NCBI RefSeq assembly: GCF_000003815.2
Contig: NC_049996.1
Coordinates: 18,074,018-18,138,017 of the forward strand
Length of the DNA: 64,000 nucleotides
Source: Branchiostoma floridae
Lineage: Eukaryota > Chordata > Leptocardii > Amphioxiformes > Branchiostomatidae
Reading direction: 5' to 3'
Below are positions 37,301 through 49,215 of this stretch, in pieces. Below the pieces are notes generated by a model, which ran no database searches, was not told the origin of the DNA, and saw only the letters and a list, made by a program, of their open reading frames with translations. The translations under genes were made by a program, and so were the position numbers. Within the stretch, counting starts at the first letter, position 1. Each line of letters begins with the position of its first letter.

Positions 37301-40300
37301 ATCTTCAAGTTGATAGCATCAATGGTACCAATGCACCCAACCATGGTAGGATCAACCATGGTACCAACCCACCCACCAACCTTGGTAACATTGATGGTAC
37401 CAACCCAACCAGCCATGGTAGTATTAATGGTACCAACACAGCCAACCGTGGTAGCATCAATTATGGTACCAGCTCACCCTGGACTCTTGGTGGTATCATT
37501 GGGACCAATGCACCCACCCTTGGTAGCAGTAATGGTACCAATGCACCCAACCTTGGTAGCATCAATTATAGTACCAACCCAACCACCCTCGGTAGCACCA
37601 ATGGTACCCATGGTGCCAACCCAGTCAGTTGCAAAACTGGTGGTATCAACCCACCCATCAAAGGTAAGTGTTGAAAGTAAAATCTAAGCTTAGGTACAAA
37701 GTTATTACACCCAATATAGACACAAATTTTTTAACGCCATCTGCTCACCGACACCTAATTTCATTGTCGTAGTCCAGATTTCCCGACAAGTCTGGAGTAT
37801 TCGTCTAAGAACTCCTGCTTGTGTTTAAATGCATCCCAATATTTGGAGATCTAAGTTCAGGTTAATTAACATATGGACAGTTTGAAAAATGGCAGAAGGA
37901 GACAAATCTCAATCTTCTCATTAGTACATGTAAAACTAACCTGCACTTTGTTTTATCTATTTCCATGATTTATCAGTTACAATAACGTCAAATAAAGTAA
38001 ACATCCAACTTTGGCAACAATTTGAAGCTGCGACCAACCTTTTCAATCTTTAAAAGTTTAATATATAATATTCACATCAAGATAATATCTTATGAAATAA
38101 AGCTTTCACCGATACAGGAAGAGCCTGCCAACAGGCCACCCTGCACCTGTCTTGCCCAGCAGACAAGTTGCTTGTGATTGACGATGTCTTCTTTGGACGG
38201 AGGACCAGAGAGACCATGAGGGGCTGTAAATGTGACGGCTGGTTCAGGCGATGTAACTTGGATAAGTGTGAAAGAGAGGATGAGTACGTAGAAGCACTAT
38301 AGACCGACCTACATGTAATTCCACCCCTAGTGCACTCCAGTCCTGTCTTTAAGATTGTCCAAATGCCCTACAGGGCAAGTAGAGTCGATTCCATATTACC
38401 GAGAGGGTGTTTCTTGCCTTTTGTTCCAACATTTTGGAAATCTTTGTAACAATCTAACTGTGATAAGTAACTGTTTAGAACTATCTATAACATCTATGTG
38501 ACGTTCTAAATATTTCTATAGTATTCAAACATGTTAGAAACATTTCTAACATCAAATACTGTTCCAACATAGATGCATCATTTGTGATCACATGTTCGAA
38601 CATGGAAACAATATGATGAAACTGGGTCAGTGGGCTGGGAAGAGGGCAACTCACACATCCCTGCCAAGTGCAGGAAATGATGTCTGTCTGCCACCTTCTC
38701 ACAAAAGACTCACCAGTGTATACTTAAGAAAATCTAAAAATACAAGAGCCAAACAAAGGACCAAGCTTAGCAGTTTTGTTTATGGGGTCAATAAAAGTTT
38801 TTATGGAGGGAAAAAATGACACAAAATGTTGGAACATGTTGGAACAATAACAAAACACATAGATGTTTGAAAATTGTTCTAAATAAAGAGATAATTATAT
38901 CATTACTTTCCCAAATGTCCCAACAAATATAAAAAGGTTCAAACATGTTTAAACTTTCATTTTGAAATGTTTGAACAATTTCAAACTTTAGTGACTGAAA
39001 TGTTCTTTTACTCAAAATAGTTCAAACTTATTACAAATATTATTTCAAAACCACCTCGGTGACTTGGAATTGACTCTACTACAAAACATTTCTACTTACC
39101 AAAACCTCAACATTTCACTGGCCCAAAATTTGTATTTAATTTATTTATAAACATCTTTACTTGAAGTTGCAGCAAGGAAATCCTAGAAAAAGAATTTAGA
39201 AATATGATTCGTAAGATTCAATGTTTTAGTTTACATCAGAAGGGTGTATATTTTGATCATTGAAGTGAGGGTTGCTTGTAATCAGGAACTGTTGCATTTT
39301 AGTGTCATTGGTGATATCACTGTAAGTCATTTTGTACCATCTTGTATCTTTTAACAGAAGATTGCGGGAAAGGGACGAACTCAGAGTAAGGCAGAGATGT
39401 CAGGGCTTGCAGCAGTGCAACATGAAAGTAGCCCTTTTAGAATTTTATGGTAACCCCTGTCCAAATACCAAGAAGTACTTGGAGGTAACGTACCGTTGTG
39501 AAGGTGGGCACGAATATCTATTTCTCTTCTAATTGTAGGACTGTGCATGTAAACTATTTTCAGTTACAGGCACAAATACAGTGGTACAAGTCTCAGTGTC
39601 ACACATAGCCAACCATGGCCTCCCAACCTTCTCTGGACCATGGTTGGGAGTTAAGCCCCTGTCACACATAACTGACCATGGCCTCCCAACCTTCTCCAGA
39701 CCATGGTTGGGAGTTAAGCCCCTGTCACACATAGCCGACCATGGCCTCCCAACCTTCTCCAGACCATGGTTGGGAGTTAAGCCCCTGTCACACATAGCCG
39801 ACCATGGCCTCCCAACCTTCTCCAGACCATGGTTGGGAGTTAAGCCCCTGTCACACATAGCCAACCATGGCCTCCCAACCTTCTCCAGACCATGGTTGGG
39901 AGTTAAGCCCCTGTAACGCATAGCCGACCATGGTCTCCCAACATTCTCCAGACCATGGTTGGGAGTTATAAGCCCGTCACACATAGAATCTACAATTAAT
40001 GTTTGTTAAACATTCCTGAAAACTCATAATGAAGGCAACTTTCCTTTTGTCAAGCTTTTCTTTGCACATACTCATGTCAGTTTTGGGCTTCCAGAGGATG
40101 TCATCCATATAATCAAAATTCAACAATAAATAATGGCCTAAACAGTCAAAATGGTAATCTTTGGATGGAATTTACCTAATATTATGTTGTTTTTGTATCT
40201 TTAAAAATGTAAAAAGTAGTGCCCACTTCACTAAGCATTTTACTTGTATCACCTGCAGAAAAGAAAGAAAGAGTCAGTTCCCGACTAGCAACTGGCCCCT

Positions 40301-41109
40301 ATCCTGGCACTACAGCGGGACTGGCTGTGTCATCCGATAATGAGATATTTGTGACTCACAGCTCCAGAAAAACAATCCAAGTCTTTAGCATGAAGGGTGC
40401 TAGACTCCGCAGCATCCCTACAGGAGACATGACACCATACGGTATAGCCATAGGCACCAACAACTCTCTGTGGGTTGCTTTGCATGGAGGCCGCGAAAAT
40501 CACCCCATGTATGAAAATGCTGTCAGTCAGTACAGCAAAGATGGCCACATCCTTGCCACGTACACTTGCAATGGCCGATTTAGAATCCACGGGATTGCAG
40601 TGGACAAGCTTTCCGACAAGATCATACTGACAATAGAACAAATCACTAGAGGTGGAAGCTGGCTAACGGAGGCCATGTGGTTCCGTCCAGCTTACACACA
40701 GGGGACACGAACATGTAACATGAGCAAGTTTGGGTGGACAGGTGTTAGAACAGGACGGGTGTTAGAGGCTGCGAGTGTCACAGTGGACAAGAGAGGGAAC
40801 ATCTTCATACCAGACAGGGGTAATGGTCGTGTTTTGAAGTATGACAAAGATGGAGTCTACATTTCCAGTTTTGGCAGTCGAGGCACTGGAGCGGGGTATC
40901 TTTTAGGGCCCTATGGAATCTGTGTGGATAGTTGGGGCCGTGTGATTGTGGCTGATAATGGTAACCACCGAGTGGAAATGTTCACAGCTAAGGGGGATCA
41001 TGTCTGCACTGTTGCCTACATCAATAATCCAGTGCGTGTTGCTATAGGTGGGGAGGGGCAGCTTGTAGTGTCGCAACAAACCTCTATAACAATCTTGCCC
41101 AAACATTAA
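34308..41109 (+). CDS. Type II membrane SUEL lectin / NHL propeller receptor, copy A (922 aa)
   Basis: Exons: 34308-35397, 36370-36497, 37276-37663, 38118-38283, 39358-39503 and 40259-41109, with intron phases 1, 0, 1, 2, 1. The ATG lies five bases inside an exon with acceptor TTTTTCACCAG. Residues 1-370 form an acidic cytoplasmic tail with NPIY, NPMY, NPVY and NPMY. RRCC then precedes LLAALAVALLLVVSTVTAII (membrane anchor, about 373-392), so the N-terminus is predicted inside. Residues 407-535 are a stalk of about eight GSINGTN-like repeats with several N-x-T/S sequons. Residues 536-639 form a SUEL lectin domain: ACQQATLHLSCP, FFGR, CQGLQQC, NPCP and KYLEVTYRC, ten Cys. Residues 640-922 are an NHL propeller, with GNGRVLKYDKDG and NGNHRVEMFTAKG. 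The likely role is a sugar-binding surface receptor whose tail recruits PTB-domain or clathrin adaptors. AATAAA lies at 41428. Confidence 0.85.
36608..36815. mobile_element. TA-flanked MITE, 208 bp, in receptor A intron 2
   Basis: TIRs read CTGTAAATGCATTTAAGTTC and, inverted, CTGTAAATGCAGAAATGTTC; the interior repeats TTTAATTTCGCGG. TA flanks both ends (36606-36607 and 36816-36817), fitting a Tc1/mariner-type MITE. Intron 2 of copy B has no insert at this place. A second copy is at 42842-43035. Confidence 0.75.
39600..39985. repeat. 63-bp minisatellite, six copies, in receptor A intron 5
   Basis: Units start ACACATAGCC at 39601 and near 39664, 39727 and so on. Each contains CCATGGCCTCCCAACC and CCATGGTTGGGAG, so each can fold as a hairpin. 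The period is 21 codons, which keeps both strands open (for example GLTPNHGLEKVGRPW). Copy B has only about 1.4 units (53746-53835). Confidence 0.9.
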
Positions 41110-41433
41110 AGTCACACCCATTTGCTTCCCACCCATTCAAACCTTCACTCCATTCTTGTCATACTTCACAATTCACTGTTTTGACCAAATTATTTGTTGA
41201 AAAAAAAAACATGGTTGCAATCAATTTGATTTTAATTGAAATCAAAGGGGTTAATGGGTAATACATGTACTGTATACTTATCCAGAATTGATCAAGATAA
41301 TGATATAATTGATGCCTACACAAATCGCAAAAGGTAAATCACCATTAGAGTTGAACTACTTGTAACATTACCTAATACCAAAGACCTGCTATACTGGCAA
41401 TGTCCTCGGTGGTGAAAGCTAGGTTACAATAAA

Positions 41434-42570
41434 CCTGTAAATGCACTACGGTAGCAAATTGCCTGTCTTTCCTTCACGTCATTTGTAAAGTTTATTGCAA
41501 ATTCTTGCCAGTGGGCAGGTAACATGTCATTTAAGAGATTCAATGTAAAAACAATATCACAAATGTCTCCTCTAGTCTAACTCCATATCCTGGGTTATTG
41601 GGTTCGACTCCTTTTTCGAAGACAGTGGAAGACAAAAGATCCCACCTTTTCTATTATCTATGGGTTTTGTGATCTTAGAAGGAGAATTATTTTCTTTTTG
41701 TCAGTGAATGTGAGGAAGTTTGGGTGGAATTTGGTGGCCTCTTCTAACAGCTCTTTTGTGATTGTAGAAAGAGCAGTTTGACATAAAATGTTCATCAAGC
41801 TCAAATGAATGGCAATTACTTCATGTTTTGAGCCCTATCAGGTACAGGTGATATCCTGGAGCTGTGCAGATATTTCCTATGTCTACCTGCACCATTTTCA
41901 CTGGTCCAATATTGTATTGGGCTTATATATACATGTACTATGACGTAGGTGTATTGTTGATTTTTTACTAGCTGGATTGACTGTTACCACCTTTGAAGTA
42001 TAAAAGAAATAATAGCGGATTTCAGTATGATCAATACTTCTTAGTTTCTGAGTAGTGCATGTACAATTTGTCTGGTGCAGGTGATTTCCAATGTTACCAG
42101 AACCTGTGCAGGTATGCAGAAAAAAGTATTTCAAGCCCTGGTCTCTATACTGGTGTACTGCATGTATGGAAAGCAACAAAAACAGTTTTACATTGCCTAG
42201 TCCTGCATAGCATTATCAAATTCTCAACTGCCATCATTTGCAGGGTTGTATTTGCATATGTACATGTGCATGTGCCTTGGCATACTTTATTTATCTTTAA
42301 CCAATGTTCACTGCTATCTCCTACTCCTAGTAGGACAATTTCCACCATTCATCATTTTAGTTCATTGCCTAGAAGTTGTCAAATGACCTTGCTTTAAAAA
42401 AAAACTTGTTAAAAAAACTACTTACCATTTTGTCGTTTTAATTATTTTTGCTGTTATTGGATTTTTCTTTTATAACTCTAGACCATAGTGATTTGTTATA
42501 TTACTGGCATGAATGAAATCATCTGGGAAACCTGAAACTGGTGCTAGCATGAAAACTAAAAACTGGTGCT
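41434..42570. other. Intergenic between the receptor genes, nothing recognised
   Basis: No gene supported. Short ORFs are AT-rich and unconserved. Confidence 0.45.
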
Positions 42571-42572
42571 AG

Positions 42573-42636
42573 CTTGATACATCATTCGGCTCAGGCCGAA
42601 TGATGTATCAAGGTTAAATAAAGGTTCCAAAAAAAA
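42573..42636 (+). mobile_element. Hairpin plus polyadenylated tail (retrocopy-like 3' end)
   Basis: CTTGATACATCATTCGGC (42573-42590), a 4-base loop TCAG and the perfect inverse (42595-42612) form an 18-bp stem. AATAAA follows within about 10 bases, then A-rich sequence ending in a run of about 13 A. AACTGGTGCTAGC occurs twice just upstream. Confidence 0.6.
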
Positions 42637-42841
42637 AAAAAAATGTGAGCAAAATTAATTGTCTTCATTATGAACTCTAAGTGGTTAGGAATGATATTCA
42701 ACTATACAGAAATACAGAACACTCAACTCTTATTGGTCGCAAATTCTCTTTGGAAACAGACAAAAATTGATGCGTTGGCAGATTGTCATCCATGTACATG
42801 ATCGTTACATGTAATATAATCAAGTCAGTATGGCCTTAGTA

Positions 42842-43035
42842 CTGTAAATGCATTTACGTTCGCGGGGATTTAATTTCGTGGTAGCGGGAAAAATGACTTT
42901 TTGTGGTGGTTTTAATTTCGCGGTAATGACATAGACTGCAGTCTAATACCATAATAGAAAAATGTTCGCGGTGGTTTTAAGTTTGCGGTGAAAACCGTGA
43001 ACATTAATCCACCACGAACATTTCTGCATTTACAG
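42842..43035. mobile_element. TA-flanked MITE, second copy (194 bp)
   Basis: Same family as 36608-36815: ends CTGTAAATGCA / TGCATTTACAG with TA on both sides, interior TTTAATTTCGCGG. The two copies differ by substitutions and a small deletion near the right end. Confidence 0.75.
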
Positions 43036-43191
43036 TAATAATTTTGTAATACCAATAAACATGGGGAAGGACTCATATAGACCAGCTTGGTCTCCACCTT
43101 CCCCAGTACAATCCGAAATGTATTTTTCCGCTTAAGTTAAAGATGTCTTTGTATTGTTCACTTGTGCAAAAGAAAGAAATGTATTTTCCTA

Positions 43192-43597
43192 CTTAAGGCC
43201 ACACCAATTTAATTTCTTGGTTCACGGATTTGCTCGTTCCTATTTTTTGGAAAAAAAGAATAAAATTACCACTCATCAAATTTTCACCATTAATGAAACC
43301 ATTCACCAACTTTCTGGTGTAGCAAATTGGCCTTTGTATTATAAGCTCCTTAAAATGTGGGTATTATTATTGCAGTTATATTTTTCATTCATGAAGAATG
43401 GGGCAAACATAACGAACAGGTGCTGTTACTGTACAGTAATAGTGTTTTTGTACTTTTTATTCTTTATGTTTTGGATTAGCCCTTACCTTTACCCCAACCA
43501 TTTTACAATTTTTATTTCTATTTTTATTTCGCCCTCTCGCTCCATATTTTTTATGAAAAAATCCGGGAACCAAGAAATTAAATTGGTATGGCTTAAG
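43192..43597. mobile_element. TIR element of 406 bp flanked by a ~35-bp direct duplication
   Basis: The ends CTTAAGGCCACACCAATTTA and, inverted, CTTAAGCCATACCAATTTAA continue as matching ATTTCTTGGTTC over about 40 bases. The text TTAAGTTAAAGATGTCTTTG plus TATTGTTCACTTGTG lies both before the element (about 43134) and directly after it (about 43594). Related single ends (CCACACCAAT..CCTGGTTCTCAGAATTT) occur at about 30220 and 44390. Confidence 0.65.
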
Positions 43598-43639
43598 TTA
43601 AAGATGTCTTTGTATTGTTCACTTGTGTGAAAGAAAGAA

Positions 43640-44330
43640 GACAAACTAAAAATAAATGTACTGTATAGAAATCAGGGCTCTTTCCATGACCTGTCCCTCC
43701 GTCCCAGAATGGAAACTTCTTGGGACAGAGAAAAATTTTACCTTTTCCATCCAACAAATCTGGACTTCATGACATGAAACTGGTGAATATATGAATTTTT
43801 GTAAGCTTAAATTGACATTGACGAAGATCAAGAACAAGAGCACCCAAACAATGAGTGTGACAGAAAAACCTGTAAAGCTGGAGACAGCCCTGACAGAAAT
43901 AGATTATTGAATATAATAAAGCTGTTTGATTTGGTTTACTTTTGTGAAATAAATTTTGAGAAATTGTTTCAAGTGAACTTAGAAAAATGTGTTTCTGTAA
44001 TGTACAACAAAACGAATACAAAAAAAGTGTTGTTATTTTTATCAAGGACGTTATATAAGATAACGTCCTTGCTTTTATGAATTTCTTTGTTTTGTCAAAA
44101 TTATGTTCAGCAAAAACATAGGAGTAAGATTACACACTTTTGCATGTATTCATTTACTTATTTATTCATTTCTGATGGCACCTTTAACAAAGCATACTGA
44201 TTTCAAAGGGAGGCCATAAAAACAAATTAGCAATAAAATGGCACATAGATAACATAACGGAGATGTAGACGTTATCATGACACAACCAACGCATGATGAA
44301 CATAACCCACCAAACATCTGCTTGGAGGTT
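43640..44330. other. Intergenic; short hairpin at 44043-44071
   Basis: CAAGGACGTTAT, loop ATAAG, ATAACGTCCTTG is a perfect 12-bp stem. Nothing else recognised. Confidence 0.5.
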
Positions 44331-44427
44331 ACTTGTAGGATCCGACCCACACAGCGGCTGTACCAGGAAATCTTACAAACACTGACTAGGCCACACCAAT
44401 TTAATTTCCTGGTTCTCAGAATTTAAA

Positions 44428-45765
44428 ACTAGAGTTCCACGAACACATACCTTTGCCAAATAAACCAGGTTTGTTATGCAGAATGATGTCTGTAGACAAA
44501 TGCGTTACTCATTTCATTTTCTTTATAATTATATGCTTGGAGTTGGTTTATAAAATTTTGGCATTGATTATGCAAATTAGATCCCAAGTTACAATCAATT
44601 GATATCAAATTGTAGCAAGCATTACTTAAGCTATTAGCATACCAAAAATCATGATGATCCTTTGATCCATTCTTGACTTATTCTCTTTCAAAGTCTTTAA
44701 ATACACCTCTTACTCTCTTCCCTCTTTCTCAGTTATATATGTGACAACTTTCATTGATGAAAGTACTATAATGGAATACAGTGGATTTATGAACATTTCC
44801 TAATCAATTATGCAAATTAGCTGTTAATTTGCATAATAAGTATCACATTATATAAGTCTTCACTTAGGCTATCTACATGCCAAAAATCATGACGATCCGT
44901 CAACACGTTCATATTTTCTCATTAATTATGCAAATGAGATCATCATTTGCATGGTAAATATGTATTGACATTTCTCTCTTTCTCAGCTACATATGTGACA
45001 AGTTTTAAAGTCCTATCATGGAATGTAGTGAATTTATAAATATCCTCATTAATTATGTAAATTAGCTGTTGATTAGCATAATTGGTATCTTATTATGTAG
45101 GTCTTCACTTACGCTACCTACATACCAAAAAGCATGATGATCCGCCAAAATGTTCATATTTTCTCATTAATTATGCAAATGAGGCCATCATTTGCATAAT
45201 TGATATCTATCAACATTTCTCTCATTCCCAGCTACATATGTGACAAGTTTGAAAGTCCTATCATGGAATGCAGTGGTTTTATAAATTTTCCTAATTAATT
45301 ATGCAAATTAGCTGTTGATTTGCATAATTAGTATACCATTATGTAAGTCATCACTCATTCTATGTACATACCAAAAATCATGACGATTCGTCAACACGTT
45401 GTAGAGTTATTCTCGTCCAAAGTTTGAAAGGAAACCGGCGCCTGCAGTTCCAAAAAAGCTGCTAGGGGGCCCAAACTTCCAGCACTTACTCTCTGCCTCG
45501 AGGGCTATCTACCACTTGAAAATCATGATCACAGCATGTCCAGAACAGGAGATATCAAAAATTGAGGTTCTGCTGCAGTACCTTAGCAAGCCGCTAGGGG
45601 GCCCATTATCGAACTTGACCTTCGTTTTCCCGACCCCTACCCACCTACCAAATATAATCGGGATACATCAAAGGCTTCTCGAGTTATGCTGTTAACACAC
45701 ACACACACAGACACACACACAGACTCACAAGCCTAAAACATAACCTTAGCCATTCTGGCAAAGGT
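44428..45765. mobile_element. Octamer-rich repeat element, boundaries fixed by paralogous empty site
   Basis: Block A reads CTCAGAATTTTAAAAAACAC then TGCTGATTGCAG. Block B has the same flanks split by this insert after CTCAGAATTTAAA. The left end is CTAGAGTTCCACGAACACAT and the right end CCATTCTGGCAAAGGTA; near the ends ACCTTTGCCA is inverted as TGGCAAAGGT. The interior is built of ~120-bp half-units carrying TTATGCAAAT or ATTTGCATAA, at least nine octamers (ATGCAAAT on either strand). A CA/GACA-rich tract lies near 45695. No ORF. A partial copy is at 27741-28610. Confidence 0.7.
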
Positions 45766-47417
45766 AAAAATACTGCTGATTGCAGAAGAGGAATATCAAC
45801 AGATAAACAAAGAATATAATCTGTATCTATTAAATGGTACACAGTTTAAGGAGTCAATATGGTCATCAGGTGCTAGTTTTCCTCTAGCTTTCTATTTCAA
45901 CCATTGGCGTCTTGCTGAATTTGCAGTAAGAAATGCCAAAGAACTAGGAACATAAATTGGTGTAAACAGCCAAACCAATGAATAAATAAATAAATAATAA
46001 ATAATCATTCATCATGCCATTACATAAGCAGTTCTTCATCTGACTTATTAGTCTGCCAGTTTGGAGCGCCACACCTCACCCAGAGCCAGCTGGAGAGAAT
46101 TTGTTTCTTCTGACCAGAGATTTTGCCACTAACTAACAGTCTGTGAGACAGCTGGACACATTTTGGTACTCACGGAGCAGTCTTCACTTACAAGGCTTCA
46201 CTTAACAGTGAGTGTAACAAGTCGCAAATTACATCTTCTAAGGAGTAAGAAATAACTTGACAAATGTGGGCAAAACGATGATGGTATATACTGTAAAGCA
46301 GTGGATTAGATACCAAACAGTACAATGCAGTATTACATGTATTGCTATAAACGATCCTATAATTTGGTGTAATCATTGATGATTTTATCCAGATTACCCA
46401 GTCATCCTGGTCTAAGCTTAGACCAGTAAAGTTTGTTGTCAAGAAGACTTGGTTGCTTTTGCAAATAGTGCAGCTGAACAGTTCTCACCAAAGCATTTTC
46501 CATCCAACACACTCATTGTTTGGGAGCAGAAAATCTGTCATTCTATGCCTAGGAAAATATATTTTCATCAATTTCATGTGTTGTTCAGAGATTTTGGATA
46601 GGATGAGATATTTTCTGTCCCAGTAAGCAAGTTTATGTCCCAGCAAGCAATTTTCCATCCCAGAGGGAGCGACAGGTTCTGAAGACAGCCCTGTTAGTTT
46701 CTAATAATGATAACTTTATTGCAAGACCATGTCCAAAGGTTAATTGCAAACAAAGTAAAACAGTGGTATACAGAATATCTAACAAAGAAGGAAAATGAAG
46801 AATACAAATAAGTTAAAACCGAAATGACATCTAGTGAAGTATTTAACTTCAAAGAGAGGAAGAAACAGAGGGAGAGGAATTTTCACATGTCTAAAATTTT
46901 CATAGATAAACAGGTTAACATTGTACGACTTAAGCAAGAAGTTTATTTGAACAAAGTCTTCTTCATTTCACAACCTTCTTTTAATTCTTCCGTAAACGTT
47001 GAGGGCGACAGATAGTCACCAAAAAGACTATTTCTTGTTGGTTGTCAAGGTGTGAAAAGCTTTAAAAAATAAACAATTCTCCCTATGAGTACATCAAACA
47101 TGTATGTACACACACAACCACTCAATCTGATAATTAGTCTACTTCGCTCAGAGGGGGATCAGACCTGCTTCTCTCCCAACAGACTTCTTTCTTAGATTTT
47201 TAATCTTTATTCATAATATCAGTATTGCAGATAGAGTTACCTGAGCAGTAGTACCTCTGAATACATTGATTTTACAGAATGGAGTAAAATCACATTACAT
47301 AATAACTAGACAAAGTAGGCAAGACATGAACAGTACATAAACAAAAAAACACTATATTTGTTATTATGATTTTGATTACACTTCATATGTACAATTGTGT
47401 TCAGTTCATTTAAGTTA

Positions 47418-48450
47418 TCTTACCTGTCACCTGTCCTTTAATGAACATATAGACAAAGTTTGTAGTAAGGTGTCACAGAGGATTGGACTACTTAGACGCC
47501 TCAGACACTGCCTGACTTTCAGTATTGCTGACATGTTGTACAAGACTATGATATTGCCTATTTTCGACTATTGTGACACTGTCTGGGGAACCTGTGGGGC
47601 CACCAAACAACGGCAACTACAAATACTACAAAACAGAGCGGCAAGGGTGGTGCTACAACGTAGGCAACGGGACATCAGCATTGTGAAACTCCATCAAACT
47701 CTCAACTGGAAATACCTGGCTGATAGGAGATTTGAGCACACGTGCATTATGGTTTTCAAATGTCTGACAGGCTTGGCACCAACATACCTATCCGCCACTT
47801 TTCAGCACAACTCTCGTATCCATACTTACAACACTAGGCAGACCACTAAACTACACCCACCAAGCTACACCACCACATGTGGACAAAAAACATTTGCATA
47901 CACTGGCACTAGCCAGTACAACAAACTAGCAGATAACATAAGAAACATCACAACACTAAAAGGCTTTAAAACAGCTCTGAAGAACACATGTATATCTGAC
48001 CTCAAGTAATATTGGAACTTAGTATGGAAAAGCACCTTTGTCTCTGATGTGCCTTACTGTTTTAATTTTTTTGTTTGTTCAATCTTTACATATGATTTAC
48101 TATCCATACTTTGTAAATTTCAGTTACTTTAATTTTCGATTTACACATGATTTGATATATGATTTGACCTCTGACCTTCACTCCATCTCTTGACATATTG
48201 ATTTTGACCTTGGAACGTTTTCGACATGAGTATGGACACTGATTATGTTTTGACGCACCGGTTTTATGTTTTCTGTACTGTATGTTGTCCCTGGATGTTC
48301 AAAGTTTGACTGATTGTAACCACGTTTTTGTCCTGTATTTATTATTTTACATGTATGTTTGATGGGCCCCCTTGGAAATCAACTATGCACTGTTGTAGGG
48401 GCTACCCATCTGTTTCAAGATGAAATAAATAAATAAATAAATCTTATATT
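47418..48450 (+). mobile_element. CR1/jockey-like LINE, 5'-truncated
   Basis: The frame to 48009 has LSFNEHIDKVCSKVSQRIGL, MILPIFDYCDTVWG, LQILQNRAARVVL and a final TLKGFKTALKNT. This is the thumb and C-terminal part of a LINE reverse transcriptase, without the catalytic core. The 3' end is AATAAATAAATAAAT. Block A has the undisturbed target near 32215 (CAGTTCATTTAAGCTATCT), so the insertion followed the duplication. Confidence 0.8.
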
Positions 48451-48852
48451 CATGCCAATTATGATTATTTTTGGATTTCTTTGCAGGCAATACCCAGATT
48501 ATGTTTCTGTTATTTTATGTTGACCTCCGACCTCCCCCACTCACATTTAAGTTCACCACATTTAAATAGGTTTAATTTCTGTCTACCAATTGCATATATT
48601 TTGTTATTTCATTTCATTTCATTTAATTGACTCTTGGACGAATACTGTGCTAAATTCATGTTACACTAATTAAGATCTTAGTAAAACAAACAATAGTGAA
48701 TGCTACTCTGGTATTTTACTTACATGTATTTCATAACTTATCTGACCAGTACCGGGGTACCAGGACCAGTACCCAATGCCCAAACCTTAAGTTAAATTGC
48801 AAAAGTTGATGATGATTAGTACTTAGAAGCATTAAGATCATATCACAACAAG

Positions 48853-48859
48853 TATAAAA
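48853..48859 (+). promoter_or_regulatory. TATA box of receptor gene B
   Basis: TATAAAA in AACAAGTATAAAACAAATG, conserved with 33560-33566. A good donor, TTTTG/GTGAGT, follows near 48955, suggesting a short untranslated first exon of about 70 bases. Confidence 0.55.
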
Positions 48860-49215
48860 CAAATGACAGTTGAAGTTGAAAGTTGTAATCAGAATTACAC
48901 CATAGCCAAATTTTCAGCACCAGGGACAGTACTCAGGCTACTGCGGCTTTTGGTGAGTACTGGGGTTTGGATCATGGCCAGTGTGAAACTTTATAACCTT
49001 CAAAACTATTATATACTGAATGGTTGTCAGCTGAGTGTCTTATTGTGTATCAGACCTCAGACACTGTTCTTTTATAAGATGCTTGTCAAATACGAGAAAA
49101 TCTTAAATTTCATTCTGAAAAATACAGGATAAGTTTATGCTTTGAGTAATGTTATTTGTACCAAGTAACATTTTTTTTTAAATAAGATCTCATTCTGGCT
49201 TTTTCACCAGACACA

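Larger units (their letters stand above)
30160..41433 (+). repeat. Segmental duplication, block A
   Basis: It is collinear with block B (44330-55700). Matching anchors are CCCACACAGCGGCTGTAC (30174 and 44347), the TATA box of the receptor gene, all six exons, and the region after the stop. The offset varies from about 14.2 to 14.9 kb because each block has its own insertions. From 30160 to 33550 the block holds repeats and no supported gene. Confidence 0.9.

Noticed and set aside
39529..39984. 151-residue repeat protein (minus) and 111-residue repeat protein (plus)
   Set aside because: Both come from the 63-bp minisatellite, whose period is a multiple of three; it lies in an intron.
45694..45722. 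CA-rich tract as a separate regulatory microsatellite
   Set aside because: It is part of the 3' region of the octamer-rich element.
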